Source: an uncultured Eubacteriales bacterium (GTDB lineage: Bacteria; Bacillota; Clostridia; Christensenellales; Aristaeellaceae). From it: a stretch of 51,095 bases of DNA. How positions within the stretch are numbered: position 1 is the stretch's first letter; each line of letters opens with the position of its first letter. Where the stretch lies: the NCBI GenBank assembly GCA_902773895.1, contig CACYGB010000005.1:1-51095 (forward strand), read 5' to 3'. Below the pieces are notes generated by a model, which was not told the origin of the DNA, searched no databases, and worked only from the letters and a program-made list of their open reading frames with translations. This document shows, piece after piece, positions 1 to 8,155 of this stretch. A program made the position numbers and the translations under genes.

Positions 1-226
1 ATCCCGATCTATGAACTGATGGTACGGATTTGTTCAAATAAGCATTCCTGCTTTGAGTTTATTATACTTTAGATTCCGGAAATCATCAAGGGGTCTTTGG
101 CCCAGCGGGTTTCATCCGCTTCCAGGGCGTGGTTACTATTGTACCTTGGCACGCGTCAGAACGCACGCCATCCGGTCCAATCCATGTCCTGTGCATCCTC
201 CAATCAAAAAACCGCCCGAAGGCGGT
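1..226. other. Left-edge low-GC segment, no convincing gene
   Basis: This segment is clearly poorer in GC than the rest of the window. On the plus strand an open frame runs from the window edge to a TAA at 70-72 (ending CFEFIIL) and may be the last codons of a gene outside the window. On the minus strand a 38-residue frame (69-185) starting MDWTGWRAF is broken by one in-frame TGA at 156-158 and ends KDPLMISGI. Neither can be assigned. The pattern fits decayed mobile or phage DNA. Confidence 0.3.
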
Positions 227-228
227 TT
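206..228 (-). terminator. Intrinsic terminator of the small phage-like gene
   Basis: A 7-bp GC-rich stem (aaccgcc / ggcggtt) with a cgaa tetraloop is followed on the minus strand by a run of six T (206-211). It overlaps the stop codon of the preceding minus-strand gene. Confidence 0.8.
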
Positions 229-451
229 ATTGTTTAACACCTGTATTTTCCCATGGTTCATTTTTGATTTTTACGCCGGTTTTTATAGCGTTTTTCATCT
301 GATCAATAGCCTCAGCGAGTGTTATGGTTTGCTCCCATGGGTTAATTCCATACGCTTCGCCAAACTTCTGGTGGTATTTATCGAACCAATTATCATACTC
401 TATTTCTTCTGGTGTTTTTTGGGCTTTTTTACCCCAATCAATTTTCAACAT
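227..451 (-). CDS. Small hypothetical protein, phage-like
   Basis: A 74-residue soluble protein beginning MLKIDWGKKAQKTPEEIEYD, rich in charged residues and Trp, with no signal peptide or membrane segment. The start is the ATG at 451 because GGGGGG lies about 10 nt upstream; a TTG at 478 in the same frame would add nine residues. I do not recognise a named family, but the size, composition and low GC resemble small phage structural or accessory proteins. Just upstream on the same strand another frame ends in RKRDYDDF (stop near 475), suggesting tightly packed phage-style genes of which only fragments remain. It ends in a good terminator. Confidence 0.55.
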   Translation of the reverse strand: MLKIDWGKKAQKTPEEIEYDNWFDKYHQKFGEAYGINPWEQTITLAEAIDQMKNAIKTGVKIKNEPWENTGVKQ

Positions 452-670
452 CACTTCATCGCCCCCCAACATTCTCAAAAATCATCATAATCCCGCTTTC
501 TTGCCCGGCTTGTTAATCCCGCTATTTCATATGCGGGTTTTTGATTCGTGGCGCGCAGGCAAGTCCGTTTCCCTGATTTTTACGCCGGCGCATTTTCCAT
601 CAGGGCGCACGGGAAAAATTTTTCCGGGAACAAGAAAAGCCGGCGGAGGAGGTCCGTCGGTTTTTAAGGT
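452..670. other. Intergenic region with fragmentary minus-strand frames
   Basis: Two minus-strand frames without their own starts end here. One ends KRDYDDF next to the small gene at 451; the other ends PARHESKTRI near 530. A hairpin with stem cccgc/gcggg lies at 518-537, followed by TTTTT on the plus strand. A palindrome ggaaaaatttttcc near 612-625 and a GC stem near 638-660 probably end the glycosidase transcript that stops at 671. No complete gene is visible. Confidence 0.35.
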
Positions 671-1582
671 TTATTTCGTTTCAGGTTCCTTTGTGGCGGC
701 GATGTAGACGATGTCGCCCACGCTGCGGCCGTTTTTGTAGGGGGTCGACACGATGCGGCCGTTGAACCACATCAGCGCCGACTGGCCGCCGTCCAGGTTG
801 TAGGCCGCTTTGCAGCCGATCTTTTCCATGAACGCGGAAAGCTGCAGCAGGGTGAAGCCCTTGCTGCGCTTGCCGGCCTCCAGAACGCTTTTCACGCCCC
901 GGCCGTCCACCTGCACCAGGCAGTAATGCCCCGGCTCATAATACCCGATGGCAGCCCGGGGATTTTCCGACGCCACCTGGGAGCGGATCTTTTTCAGGGC
1001 TTTTCCGTTTTCATCCAGCAGCGCCGGGCCGAACAGGAAGGTCTGCCACACGGCCTTTCCCGTTTTTTCCAGCTTCTTGATGGTGATTTCAGTGGATTTG
1101 TAGGTTTTCATTTCCCCGTCCGCAAACAATACGCACATCTGGCGCTTGGGGTTGGTTTTGCGGTGGCGTACACCGTTGACGTAGACGATGCCGGTGCTGA
1201 AATTGTGGGCGTTGTCGCCGGTCAGGGCCAGAATGGCGTTTTCCTGCAGCGCGATGTCCACCACCCGCTGCTGCTTCTGGTTGCGGCCGTTCCACGCGCC
1301 GCCGCCGAAGCCCCGGCGCAGGTCGCTCAGGTGCCGCAGGTAAATGTCCGCCACATACACGTCGGAATTCATTTCCCGGTAGGTTTTGATTTCGATGCTC
1401 ACGTCCTGGCTGCGGTACGCCATGTCCTCCACCACGGGGGCTTCCCCTTCCTTGAGGAAACGGCCGGCGAACTGCTTGGAAAAATCGGCCGGGACAACGG
1501 CTGTTTCGGCGGTGTCCGCCCAGGCGGCGCCGCCCAGAAGCGTCAGCCCGACGCACAGCAGGGCTGCGAAACGTTTGATCAT
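671..1582 (-). CDS. Secreted phosphodiester glycosidase family protein (NAGPA domain)
   Basis: A 303-residue protein with a Sec signal peptide (MIKRFAALLCVG to about AWA) and one NAGPA/DUF2233 domain. Family signatures are ALTGDNAH (about 119-126), FGPALLD (about 184-190), the NPRAAIGYYEPGHYC segment (about 207-221) and YNLDGGQS (about 261-268). Known members cleave GlcNAc phosphodiesters; bacterial ones are thought to trim wall or exopolysaccharide phosphodiesters outside the cell. The ATG at 1582 is preceded by GGAGGAAAGC, which fits better than the ATG four codons upstream. It follows mfd by about 85 bp and may be co-transcribed. It is the first of three paralogues here. The natural substrate is unknown. 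Confidence 0.88.
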   Translation of the reverse strand: MIKRFAALLCVGLTLLGGAAWADTAETAVVPADFSKQFAGRFLKEGEAPVVEDMAYRSQDVSIEIKTYREMNSDVYVADIYLRHLSDLRRGFGGGAWNGRNQKQQRVVDIALQENAILALTGDNAHNFSTGIVYVNGVRHRKTNPKRQMCVLFADGEMKTYKSTEITIKKLEKTGKAVWQTFLFGPALLDENGKALKKIRSQVASENPRAAIGYYEPGHYCLVQVDGRGVKSVLEAGKRSKGFTLLQLSAFMEKIGCKAAYNLDGGQSALMWFNGRIVSTPYKNGRSVGDIVYIAATKEPETK

Positions 1583-1665
1583 GCTTTCCTCCATCCGCGG
1601 CGGAAGCGCGCCGCCCTGCCATTATAGCAGGTATTGCGTTCTTCCTCAACCGATTCACGGATTTT

Positions 1666-4600
1666 TTACATTTCGGCGTCCGCGGGGCGCAGGGCCTTTT
1701 CCACCGCTTCCAGGATGGGAACGGCGGTTTTCAGCATCATTTCGGCGTCCAGGTTCTTATCCCGCAGCAGGATGGCCGGCTCCCGGGCGGCGGAAAACAG
1801 CAGCCGCCGGTCCGTGTCCGAAAGCGCCTGGTACAGCCGTTCGGGGTCGGGCACGGCGTTGGGGGCCAGCTTCAGGATCAGCGCGCTGCTGAAGTAGCTG
1901 ACCCGCTGCACGCCCAGGCGGCCGCAGATGGCCCGCAGGTGCGCGATGTCGATCAGGTTCATCACTGCGTCCGGCACGTCGCCGAAGCGGTCGATCATCT
2001 CCTCGATCACGTCTTCCCGGTCTTCCCGGTTTTTGATCAGGGCGATACGCTTGAACACTTCCATCCGCTGGCTTTCGCCCTTCACGTAATCCGCCGGCAG
2101 GTAAGCGTCCACCTTGATTTCCACCCGGGTTTCCACCCGGAAGGGCACCTTTTCGCCCTGGGCGCCCCGGGCTTCCTGCACCGCCTCTTCGATCAGGCGG
2201 CAGTACATGTCGTAGCCTACCGCCGCCACGTTGCCCGATTGCTCGGGGCCGAAAATGTTGCCGGCGCCCCGGATCTCCAGATCCCGCATGGCGATGCGGA
2301 AGCCGGAGCCGAAGGCCGTGAATTCGCGGATGGCGGCCAGGCGCTTCTGGGCCGTTTCGGACAGCATCTTGTCCGGCCGCACGGTGAAATAGGCGTAGGC
2401 CACCCGGGTGGAGCGGCCCACGCGGCCCCGCAGCTGGTACAGCTGGCTCAGGCCGAAGCGGTCGGCGTCGAAAACGATGATGGTGTTGGCCCGGGGCACG
2501 TCCAGGCCGTTTTCAATGATGGTGGAGCACAGCAGCACGTCGAACCGGCCTTCGTAAAAGTCCAGCATCACGTCTTCCAGCAGGCTTTCCTTCATCTGCC
2601 CGTGGGCCACGGCGATGCGGGCCTCCGGCACCAGGGAACGCAGCCGGGCGGCGAACTGGTCGATATGCTGCACGTGGTTGTAGAGGAAATACACCTGGCC
2701 TTCCCGGCCGATTTCCCGCAGGATGGCGTCCCGGATCACCGCGTCGTTGTAATCCAGCACGTAGGTCTGCACGGGATAGCGCTCCTCCGGCGGCGTTTGC
2801 AAAAGACTCATGTCCCGCACGCCCACCATGGACATATGCAGCGTCCGGGGAATGGGCGTGGCGGACAGGGTGAGCACGTCCACGGTGCGTTTCAGGTTTT
2901 TGATGGCTTCCTTGTGCGCGACGCCGAAACGCTGCTCCTCGTCCACGATCAGCAGCCCCAGGTCCTTGAAACGCACGTCTTTGGACAGCAGCCGGTGGGT
3001 GCCCACCAGGATGTCCACTTTGCCCTCGGCGGCTTTGGCGATGGTTTCCTTCTGCAGCTTGACAGAACGGAAACGGGACAGCACGTCGATCGCCACGGGA
3101 AAATCGGCGAAGCGCTTGAGCATGGTGTAATAATGCTGCTGGGCCAGGATGGTGGTGGGCGCCAGCAACGCCACCTGCTTTCCGTCCATCACGGCCTTCA
3201 TGGCGGCCCGCAGGGCCACTTCGGTTTTGCCGTAGCCCACGTCGCCGCACACCAGGCGGTCCATGTTGGTAGGGGCTTCCATGTCCTGCCGGATCTCGCT
3301 GACGGCTTTTTCCTGATCGGGGGTCAGCTCGTAGGGGAACGCGTCCTCAAACTGCCGCTGCCACGGGGTGTCCGGCCCGAAGGCGTGGCCCGGAATGGAT
3401 TGCCGGTCGGCATAGAGCTTCACCAGGTCGAACGCCAGCTTTTTCAGGCCGGCCTTGACCTTGTTTTTCTGTTTTTCCCAGCTGGTGCCGCTCAGGGAAT
3501 TCAGCGGCGGCGGATTATCCTGCCCTCCGATGAACTTCTGCACCCGGTCGAACTGCTCGGTGGGAACGTACAATTTGTCGCTGCCCTGATACTGGATCAG
3601 CAGGTAATCCCGGTAGGTGCCCTCGCTTTGCAGCCGCACGGTGCCGCGGAAAATGCCCACGCCGTGGGCTTCGTGGACGACGTAATCGCCTTCCTTCAGG
3701 TCGGTGAAGGCTTCGATGCGTTCCCCGGCGTTTTGCTGCCGCCGGGTTTTGCGGTAGCCGGCGCCGAACAGGTCGCTGTCGGCGATGACGGCCAGGCCGA
3801 AATCGGCCATGACGAAGCCGTGGCTCAGCGTCCGGGGCCAGATCACCGCGTCGCCGGCGCCGGCATCGGGCTTTTCCTCCCAGGAGGGAACGGCGGTTTC
3901 CATGTCCCGCAGCGCCGTTTGCAGCCGCTGCCCCCGGGCTTCCCCGCCGGACAGGAGCAGCGTCAGGTACCGCTGCTTTTTCCAGGCCGCCAGGTCGGAG
4001 GACAGATCCTTGAAACGGGACACGTATTTGGGGGCGTTAACGCCGGCGAAGCGGACGATGCGGCCCGGCCTGAAGCCGCCCATGCCCCGCAAAAGATCCT
4101 GCAAAAGGTGGATGTCCCGGCCGTCCATGGCGGCAAACGCGTCCTCCCAGGAGCGCAGCAGCGCGCCCTGCTCCGGCACGGCCTCCTGCCGCTCCAGCAC
4201 CAGCTTGAAATCCTCGGCAAAGCCGCTGAGCCGGTCCTGGCAGCGGCTTTTGACCCGGTCCGGGTCCTCGATGACCAGGATGGGATCCTGCAGGTATTCC
4301 CACACGAAGGCGCAGGGAACATCCAGCGCGCCGGCCCACAGGGACAGGGTGGCGGGCTGCAGCCCGTTTTCCAGCTGGTCCGCGTCCCGGTACAGCCGGT
4401 TCACACCGGTATCGTACACATGGTAGGCAGTGCTTTCCGCTTCGCTGGGCGTTTCTTCGTCGTCCTCCTCGGGCAGGGGCGGCAGATCGGAATCCAGCGT
4501 CTGATCCGGCAGGCGGTTCACCTGCCGGCGGATCATTTCCCGCATGGCCGCGGCGCATTCCTGCGGCAGCAGCCATTCCACGGCGGGGCAGAACGCCGCT

Positions 4601-5250
4601 TCGTCCAGCCGCTCCAGGCTGCGCTGGCTGATGGGATCGAAGGCGCGGATGGAATCCACTTCGTCGTCGAAAAATTCGATGCGGGTGGCGCCGCTTTCCG
4701 CCGGGGAAAAGGCGTCCACAATGGCGCCGCGCAGGGCGCACTGCCCCTTGCCCTCCACCATGTCCACCCGCTCGTAGCCCATTTTCACCAGGCGGGCGAT
4801 CAGCTCCGCCGGCTCCATGCGGCTGGAGCCGTCCAGGCGTACGGCGCAGGCTTCGTAGTCCGCCGGGGGCAGCATCCGGGTCAGCAGCGCGTCGGCGGAT
4901 ACGCACAGCACGCGCACGTCCCCGTGACGGGCCTTTTGAAGCACGGACAGGCGCTGGAACGCCGTTTCCCGGCTGGCCGTGCCCCGGGTGAAATTGGCTT
5001 CCTGCGCGGGCAGCACCGCGGCGGCGCCGCCCAGCCACTGGGCGCAGTCGTCCGCCGCCCGCATGGCCGCGCTGTCGCTGGGCGCGACGTAGAGCACCGG
5101 GCGGCCCGATTCCCTGGCCAGCAGGGCGGCGTACAGCGGCCGCTGGCCTTCCGCCATTTCATAGAGGGCGGAGATTCCTTTTGCCTGCGCGTCAAAAGCC
5201 TCCCGGAACGCAGGGGAGGTGTGCAGATACTTCGATACGTTATTCAGCAT
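1666..5250 (-). CDS. mfd: Transcription-repair coupling factor Mfd
   Basis: An 1194-residue SF2 translocase that removes RNA polymerase stalled at DNA lesions and recruits UvrA. Visible parts are a UvrB-like N-terminal half, a CarD-like RNA-polymerase-interacting domain (KEGDYVVHEAHGVGIF, about 510-580), a RecG-type motor with Walker A CGDVGYGKTEVAL (about residue 670) and Walker B VDEEQRFG (about 770), the TRG segment (LRGRVGRS onward), and a C-terminal TRCF domain. Length is normal to slightly long for the family. Its start lies 11 bp inside the 3' end of pth, so the two are translationally linked. The large open frame on the opposite strand is a high-GC shadow. Confidence 0.98.
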   Translation of the reverse strand: MLNNVSKYLHTSPAFREAFDAQAKGISALYEMAEGQRPLYAALLARESGRPVLYVAPSDSAAMRAADDCAQWLGGAAAVLPAQEANFTRGTASRETAFQRLSVLQKARHGDVRVLCVSADALLTRMLPPADYEACAVRLDGSSRMEPAELIARLVKMGYERVDMVEGKGQCALRGAIVDAFSPAESGATRIEFFDDEVDSIRAFDPISQRSLERLDEAAFCPAVEWLLPQECAAAMREMIRRQVNRLPDQTLDSDLPPLPEEDDEETPSEAESTAYHVYDTGVNRLYRDADQLENGLQPATLSLWAGALDVPCAFVWEYLQDPILVIEDPDRVKSRCQDRLSGFAEDFKLVLERQEAVPEQGALLRSWEDAFAAMDGRDIHLLQDLLRGMGGFRPGRIVRFAGVNAPKYVSRFKDLSSDLAAWKKQRYLTLLLSGGEARGQRLQTALRDMETAVPSWEEKPDAGAGDAVIWPRTLSHGFVMADFGLAVIADSDLFGAGYRKTRRQQNAGERIEAFTDLKEGDYVVHEAHGVGIFRGTVRLQSEGTYRDYLLIQYQGSDKLYVPTEQFDRVQKFIGGQDNPPPLNSLSGTSWEKQKNKVKAGLKKLAFDLVKLYADRQSIPGHAFGPDTPWQRQFEDAFPYELTPDQEKAVSEIRQDMEAPTNMDRLVCGDVGYGKTEVALRAAMKAVMDGKQVALLAPTTILAQQHYYTMLKRFADFPVAIDVLSRFRSVKLQKETIAKAAEGKVDILVGTHRLLSKDVRFKDLGLLIVDEEQRFGVAHKEAIKNLKRTVDVLTLSATPIPRTLHMSMVGVRDMSLLQTPPEERYPVQTYVLDYNDAVIRDAILREIGREGQVYFLYNHVQHIDQFAARLRSLVPEARIAVAHGQMKESLLEDVMLDFYEGRFDVLLCSTIIENGLDVPRANTIIVFDADRFGLSQLYQLRGRVGRSTRVAYAYFTVRPDKMLSETAQKRLAAIREFTAFGSGFRIAMRDLEIRGAGNIFGPEQSGNVAAVGYDMYCRLIEEAVQEARGAQGEKVPFRVETRVEIKVDAYLPADYVKGESQRMEVFKRIALIKNREDREDVIEEMIDRFGDVPDAVMNLIDIAHLRAICGRLGVQRVSYFSSALILKLAPNAVPDPERLYQALSDTDRRLLFSAAREPAILLRDKNLDAEMMLKTAVPILEAVEKALRPADAEM

Positions 5251-5815
5251 GGCGTTGATTGTAGCGGTTCATGGCCATGTCGATGCCGTGCTCCGCCCAG
5301 CACAGCGCCGCGTCGGCCGCGGTCATGTAAGCGTCAAAGGCGATTTTGCGCTGCTCGTCGTCTGCGAAGGTGCCCAGCACCCAGTCGGCCAGGTCCCACT
5401 GGGGCGGCGGTGTGCCCATGCCGATGCGCACCCGGGGAAAATCCCCCGTGCCGGTGCACTGCACGATGTGGCGCAGCCCGTTGTGGGTGCCCGGGCCTCC
5501 CTTGGGGCGGATGCGCACCTGGCCGAAAGGCAAATCAATATCATCCACGATCAGCAGAACCTGATGGGGCGTCAGCTTGTACCAGTTCATGGCTTCGCTG
5601 ACGGTAAAGCCGCTCAGGTTCATGAACGTCTGCGGCTTGATCAGCGCCACCTTTTCCCTGCCGATCAGGGTTTCCCCGTAAACGGCCTGGAATTTCAGCT
5701 TTTTGATGGGCGTATCCAGCCGGGCCGACAGAATGTCGAGCACGTCAAACCCCGCGTTGTGCCGGGAATGGCGGTATTTTTCGCCTGGATTGCCCAGGCC
5801 GATGATGGCTAACAT
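5240..5815 (-). CDS. pth: Peptidyl-tRNA hydrolase
   Basis: A 191-residue cytosolic enzyme that releases peptide from peptidyl-tRNA dropped by ribosomes. It has the N-terminal GLGNPGEKY motif and the residues matching the known catalytic set: Asn9, His19 (SRHNAGF), Asn66 (TFMNLSG), Asp92 (VDDIDLPFG) and Asn112 (THNGLRH). AAGGAG lies 6 nt upstream of the ATG. The order purR-pth-mfd on one strand, with an 11-bp pth/mfd overlap, matches the common Firmicutes pth-mfd pairing. Confidence 0.98.
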   Translation of the reverse strand: MLAIIGLGNPGEKYRHSRHNAGFDVLDILSARLDTPIKKLKFQAVYGETLIGREKVALIKPQTFMNLSGFTVSEAMNWYKLTPHQVLLIVDDIDLPFGQVRIRPKGGPGTHNGLRHIVQCTGTGDFPRVRIGMGTPPPQWDLADWVLGTFADDEQRKIAFDAYMTAADAALCWAEHGIDMAMNRYNQRHAE

Positions 5816-5840
5816 GATGGCTCCTTATGACAAAGAATAG

Positions 5841-5865
5841 GAAAAGAAGGGACCGGAGCCCCTTC
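5841..5865 (-). terminator. Intrinsic terminator after purR
   Basis: Stem gaaggg/cccttc (5846-5851 with 5860-5865) followed on the minus strand by TTTTCC. It lies about 30 bp past the purR stop and ahead of pth, so pth-mfd transcription is either read-through or starts close by. Confidence 0.6.
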
Positions 5866-5894
5866 CCGAAACGCAAAAAGGGAGAAAGCGGCGC

Positions 5895-6710
5895 TCAAGG
5901 TTCGATCCAGTCCGCCGGGCGGATGGTCAGCGGTTCGCCGTCCCGCATGTCGCTGAGCAGCATCAGGGATTTTTCCCCTTCGATCAGGCGTTTTTTGGGA
6001 TTTTCCAGCGCCAGCACAAAGCAGATGCCCGCCACCGATACGTTGAATTCCTTCATCAGCTCCACCATGCCCCGGGCCGTGCCGCCGCCGCGCATGAAAT
6101 CGTCCACGATCAGCGCCCGCTGGCCTTCCTTCACCGCTCTGCGGGACAGGGCCATGCTTTCGATGCCGCCGCTGCCCGATACGTAGGAAATATTCACCGC
6201 GCTGCCCTCATAGACCTTGGTGGCCCGGCGCGCGATGATCAGCGGCACCCGCAGGGCCTGGGCCGTCATCAGCGCCACGGGGATGCCCTTGGTTTCCATG
6301 GTGAGCACGAAATCGGCCCCGCAGTCATAGTACTGCCCGGCGATCAGCGTGCCCATACCCTGCACAGCCTCCGGCTCCGCCAGGATGTCGGAAAAATACA
6401 GATAGCCGCCGGGCAGCTGCCGCTGCGGCTCCATCAGCCGGCGGCAGATACCCTCCACAAACTGGCGGGAGGAGGCCCCCAGCCCGATGGGGCGGTAGCG
6501 CACGCCGCCTGCCGCGCCGGTCACTGTTTCCAGCTTTCCCAGGCGGAACTGCTTCATGGTTTCCTGCAGGATGGCTACGTCTTCGCTGACGGTGGATTTT
6601 GCCGTGGAAAACATCTCGCAAAAATAGGACAGCGTAAAAATCCGGTTGGGCGACGCGGTCAGAATGGACGTCATGGCCGCCAGCCGTTCGTTTCGTTTGA
6701 TCTTCTCCAT
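5895..6710 (-). CDS. purR: Purine operon repressor PurR (Gram-positive type)
   Basis: A 271-residue DNA-binding regulator. The N-terminal winged helix (about 1-75, including STVSEDVAIL) is followed by a phosphoribosyltransferase-like domain. The PRPP-loop motif IVDDFMRGGGTA (about 200-212) is the effector site; in the Bacillus subtilis family PRPP binding relieves repression of purine genes. The start is the ATG at 6710, preceded by GGAGG; an upstream in-frame ATG would lie inside the promoter. Length agrees with B. subtilis PurR (about 285). No pur genes are in the window, so it acts in trans. Confidence 0.96.
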   Translation of the reverse strand: MEKIKRNERLAAMTSILTASPNRIFTLSYFCEMFSTAKSTVSEDVAILQETMKQFRLGKLETVTGAAGGVRYRPIGLGASSRQFVEGICRRLMEPQRQLPGGYLYFSDILAEPEAVQGMGTLIAGQYYDCGADFVLTMETKGIPVALMTAQALRVPLIIARRATKVYEGSAVNISYVSGSGGIESMALSRRAVKEGQRALIVDDFMRGGGTARGMVELMKEFNVSVAGICFVLALENPKKRLIEGEKSLMLLSDMRDGEPLTIRPADWIEP

Positions 6711-6753
6711 GGAAAATCTTTCCTCCTTCGCCGAATCAGGGCATTGACGAGCC

Positions 6754-6762
6754 ATTATACCA
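6754..6762 (-). promoter_or_regulatory. Candidate extended -10 promoter for purR
   Basis: On the minus strand TGGTATAAT (extended -10) lies about 45 bp upstream of the purR ATG. No good -35 is visible (TTTTAA at the expected distance). Confidence 0.5.
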
Positions 6763-6788
6763 CAGAAAAACGAATATTAAAAGAGGCC

Positions 6789-6829
6789 GAAAAAAATAAT
6801 GTTCGGAAATCATGCGGATTTCCGAACAT
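6789..6829 (-). terminator. Strong terminator after vanZ
   Basis: A perfect 12-bp stem (6799-6810 with 6818-6829, loop catgcgg), followed on the minus strand by TTATTTTTTTC. The stem abuts the vanZ stop codon. Confidence 0.92.
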
Positions 6830-7326
6830 CAGGCAGCCGTTTTGCCTTTTTCAAAGATCCGGCGGAACAGCCGGAGCAGCAGCAGGCCCAGCAGGATGCC
6901 CAGCAGCACGCCGCCGCTGTCAAACCCCACGTCGGTGATCATGCCGGCCCGGCCGCTGACCGCCGTTTGGTGGATCTCATCCGTGACGGCGTACAGCGTG
7001 CCGGTGATCCAGGCGATCAGCCCGGCCCAGCGCGCTTTCAGCCCGTGCACCAGCAGGAAGAGGAGGGCGCCCAGCAGCATGAATTCCAACACATGGGCCG
7101 TTTTGCGCACCGTGGGCTGGTATTGCCGCAGCAGCACGCGCTTTTGCTTTTTGGTCAGTTGATCATAGTCGGGATAGAACCGTTCCAGCAGCCGCTGCGT
7201 CACGATTTTGCTGGTGTCGCTGCTCTGATCCTTATCCTGGGCGGAAAAGAAAAAAATCATGGCGGCCACGGCCAGCACCAGGATCAGCAGGGCGATCAGC
7301 AGCCCGATCAGCGTTTGCTTCTTCAA
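6829..7326 (-). CDS. VanZ family membrane protein
   Basis: About 165 residues with four hydrophobic segments (near 5-27, 78-95, 98-115 and 137-153). VanZ signatures are KTAHVLEFMLLG and TDEIHQ...GRAGMITDVGFDSGG. VanZ proteins are integral membrane proteins linked to teicoplanin resistance in one case, mostly of unknown role. The start is probably the TTG at 7326, because AAAGGAAGG lies 6 nt upstream; an in-frame ATG six codons earlier (7344) has no ribosome site. It stands alone between two terminators. A 14-bp palindrome sits about 60 bp upstream (7387-7400). Confidence 0.85.
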   Translation of the reverse strand: MKKQTLIGLLIALLILVLAVAAMIFFFSAQDKDQSSDTSKIVTQRLLERFYPDYDQLTKKQKRVLLRQYQPTVRKTAHVLEFMLLGALLFLLVHGLKARWAGLIAWITGTLYAVTDEIHQTAVSGRAGMITDVGFDSGGVLLGILLGLLLLRLFRRIFEKGKTAA

Positions 7327-7386
7327 AAGGAGCCTTCCTTTCATTCCGGCAACGGGGCCGCCGGAAGCGTTACCTTCTTTTGTTCG

Positions 7387-7400
7387 TTACAAATTTGTAA
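7387..7400. promoter_or_regulatory. Perfect 14-bp palindrome upstream of vanZ
   Basis: TTACAAATTTGTAA is a perfect inverted repeat in an AT-rich stretch. A related half (TTTTACAATTTTGT) lies about 16 bp further upstream on the minus strand. The possible minus-strand pair TTTACA - 17 bp - TACAAA would place the palindrome over the -10. It looks like the operator of a dimeric repressor; the repressor is not identifiable. Confidence 0.5.
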
Positions 7401-7446
7401 TCTCCTGCCACAAAATTGTAAAATTTTTTCAGACTTTCCAGGCATG

Positions 7447-7471
7447 AAAAAGCCGCCGGAGAACCGGCGGC
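7447..7471 (-). terminator. Terminator of the glmM operon
   Basis: An 8-bp GC stem gccgccgg/ccggcggc with loop agaa and TTTTT on the minus strand, 18 bp past the stop of the beta-helix gene. Confidence 0.9.
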
Positions 7472-7488
7472 ATGCTGTGCGGGAAGAT

Positions 7489-8154
7489 TTATTTCTTTTC
7501 CCGCAGCACGATGTCCGTTTTGCTTTTGAAAATGTGGTCGGCGGGGATAACGCCGCGGACGCAGGACAGGGGATACACGCTGGCCCGCTTGCCGATGACG
7601 GTGCCGGGATTCAGCACGCTGTTGCAGCCCACTTCCACCTGGTCGCCCACCATGGCGCCGAATTTTTTCCGGCCGGTGGCAATCGCTTCCGAACCGTCCT
7701 TGACCACCACCAGGGTCTTGTCGCTTTTGACGTTGCTGGTGACGCTGCCGGCGCCCATGTGGCTTTTGTACCCCATCACGGAATCGCCCACGTAGTTGAA
7801 GTGGGGCACCTGCACGCCGTCGAACAGGATGGCGTTTTTGATTTCCACCGAATTGCCCACCACCGCGCCGTCGCCAATCAGCGCGCTGCCGCGGATGAAG
7901 GCGCAGTGGCGCACCTCGGTTTTGTGGCCGATGATGCAGGGGGCGCCCAAATGGGCGGAGGGGAACACGACTGCGTCCCTGGCGACCCACACCTGCGGCG
8001 CGATTTCGTCATATTCCTCCTTGGGCAGCGTGGGGCCCAGGGCCAGAATGAAGTCCTTGATGCCGTCCAGCGCTTCCCAGGGATATTCCGTTTTTTCCAG
8101 CAGCGGGGCGGCCAGGGTATGGCTCAGATCATACAGATCGGCGGTTTTCAGCAT
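7489..8154 (-). CDS. Left-handed beta-helix (hexapeptide repeat) protein, GlmU C-domain-like
   Basis: 221 residues. After about 60 N-terminal residues the protein is built of hexapeptide turns (VFPSAHLGAPCIIG, NSVEIKNAILFDGV) typical of left-handed beta-helix acyltransferases. SHMGAGSVTSNVKSD resembles the GlmU acetyltransferase GAGTITCNYDG region. The pyrophosphorylase domain is absent. It starts 1 nt after the glmM stop, so it is translationally coupled to phosphoglucosamine mutase, which suggests a role in amino-sugar or UDP-GlcNAc metabolism. Whether it is an active acetyltransferase is unknown. Confidence 0.8.
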   Translation of the reverse strand: MLKTADLYDLSHTLAAPLLEKTEYPWEALDGIKDFILALGPTLPKEEYDEIAPQVWVARDAVVFPSAHLGAPCIIGHKTEVRHCAFIRGSALIGDGAVVGNSVEIKNAILFDGVQVPHFNYVGDSVMGYKSHMGAGSVTSNVKSDKTLVVVKDGSEAIATGRKKFGAMVGDQVEVGCNSVLNPGTVIGKRASVYPLSCVRGVIPADHIFKSKTDIVLREKK

Positions 8155-8155
8155 G

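Noticed and set aside
1939-5601. A 1220-codon open frame on the plus strand opposite mfd and pth
   Set aside because: His/Val/Gly-rich composition typical of antisense frames in GC-rich DNA, no ribosome site, while mfd and pth are certain on the other strand.
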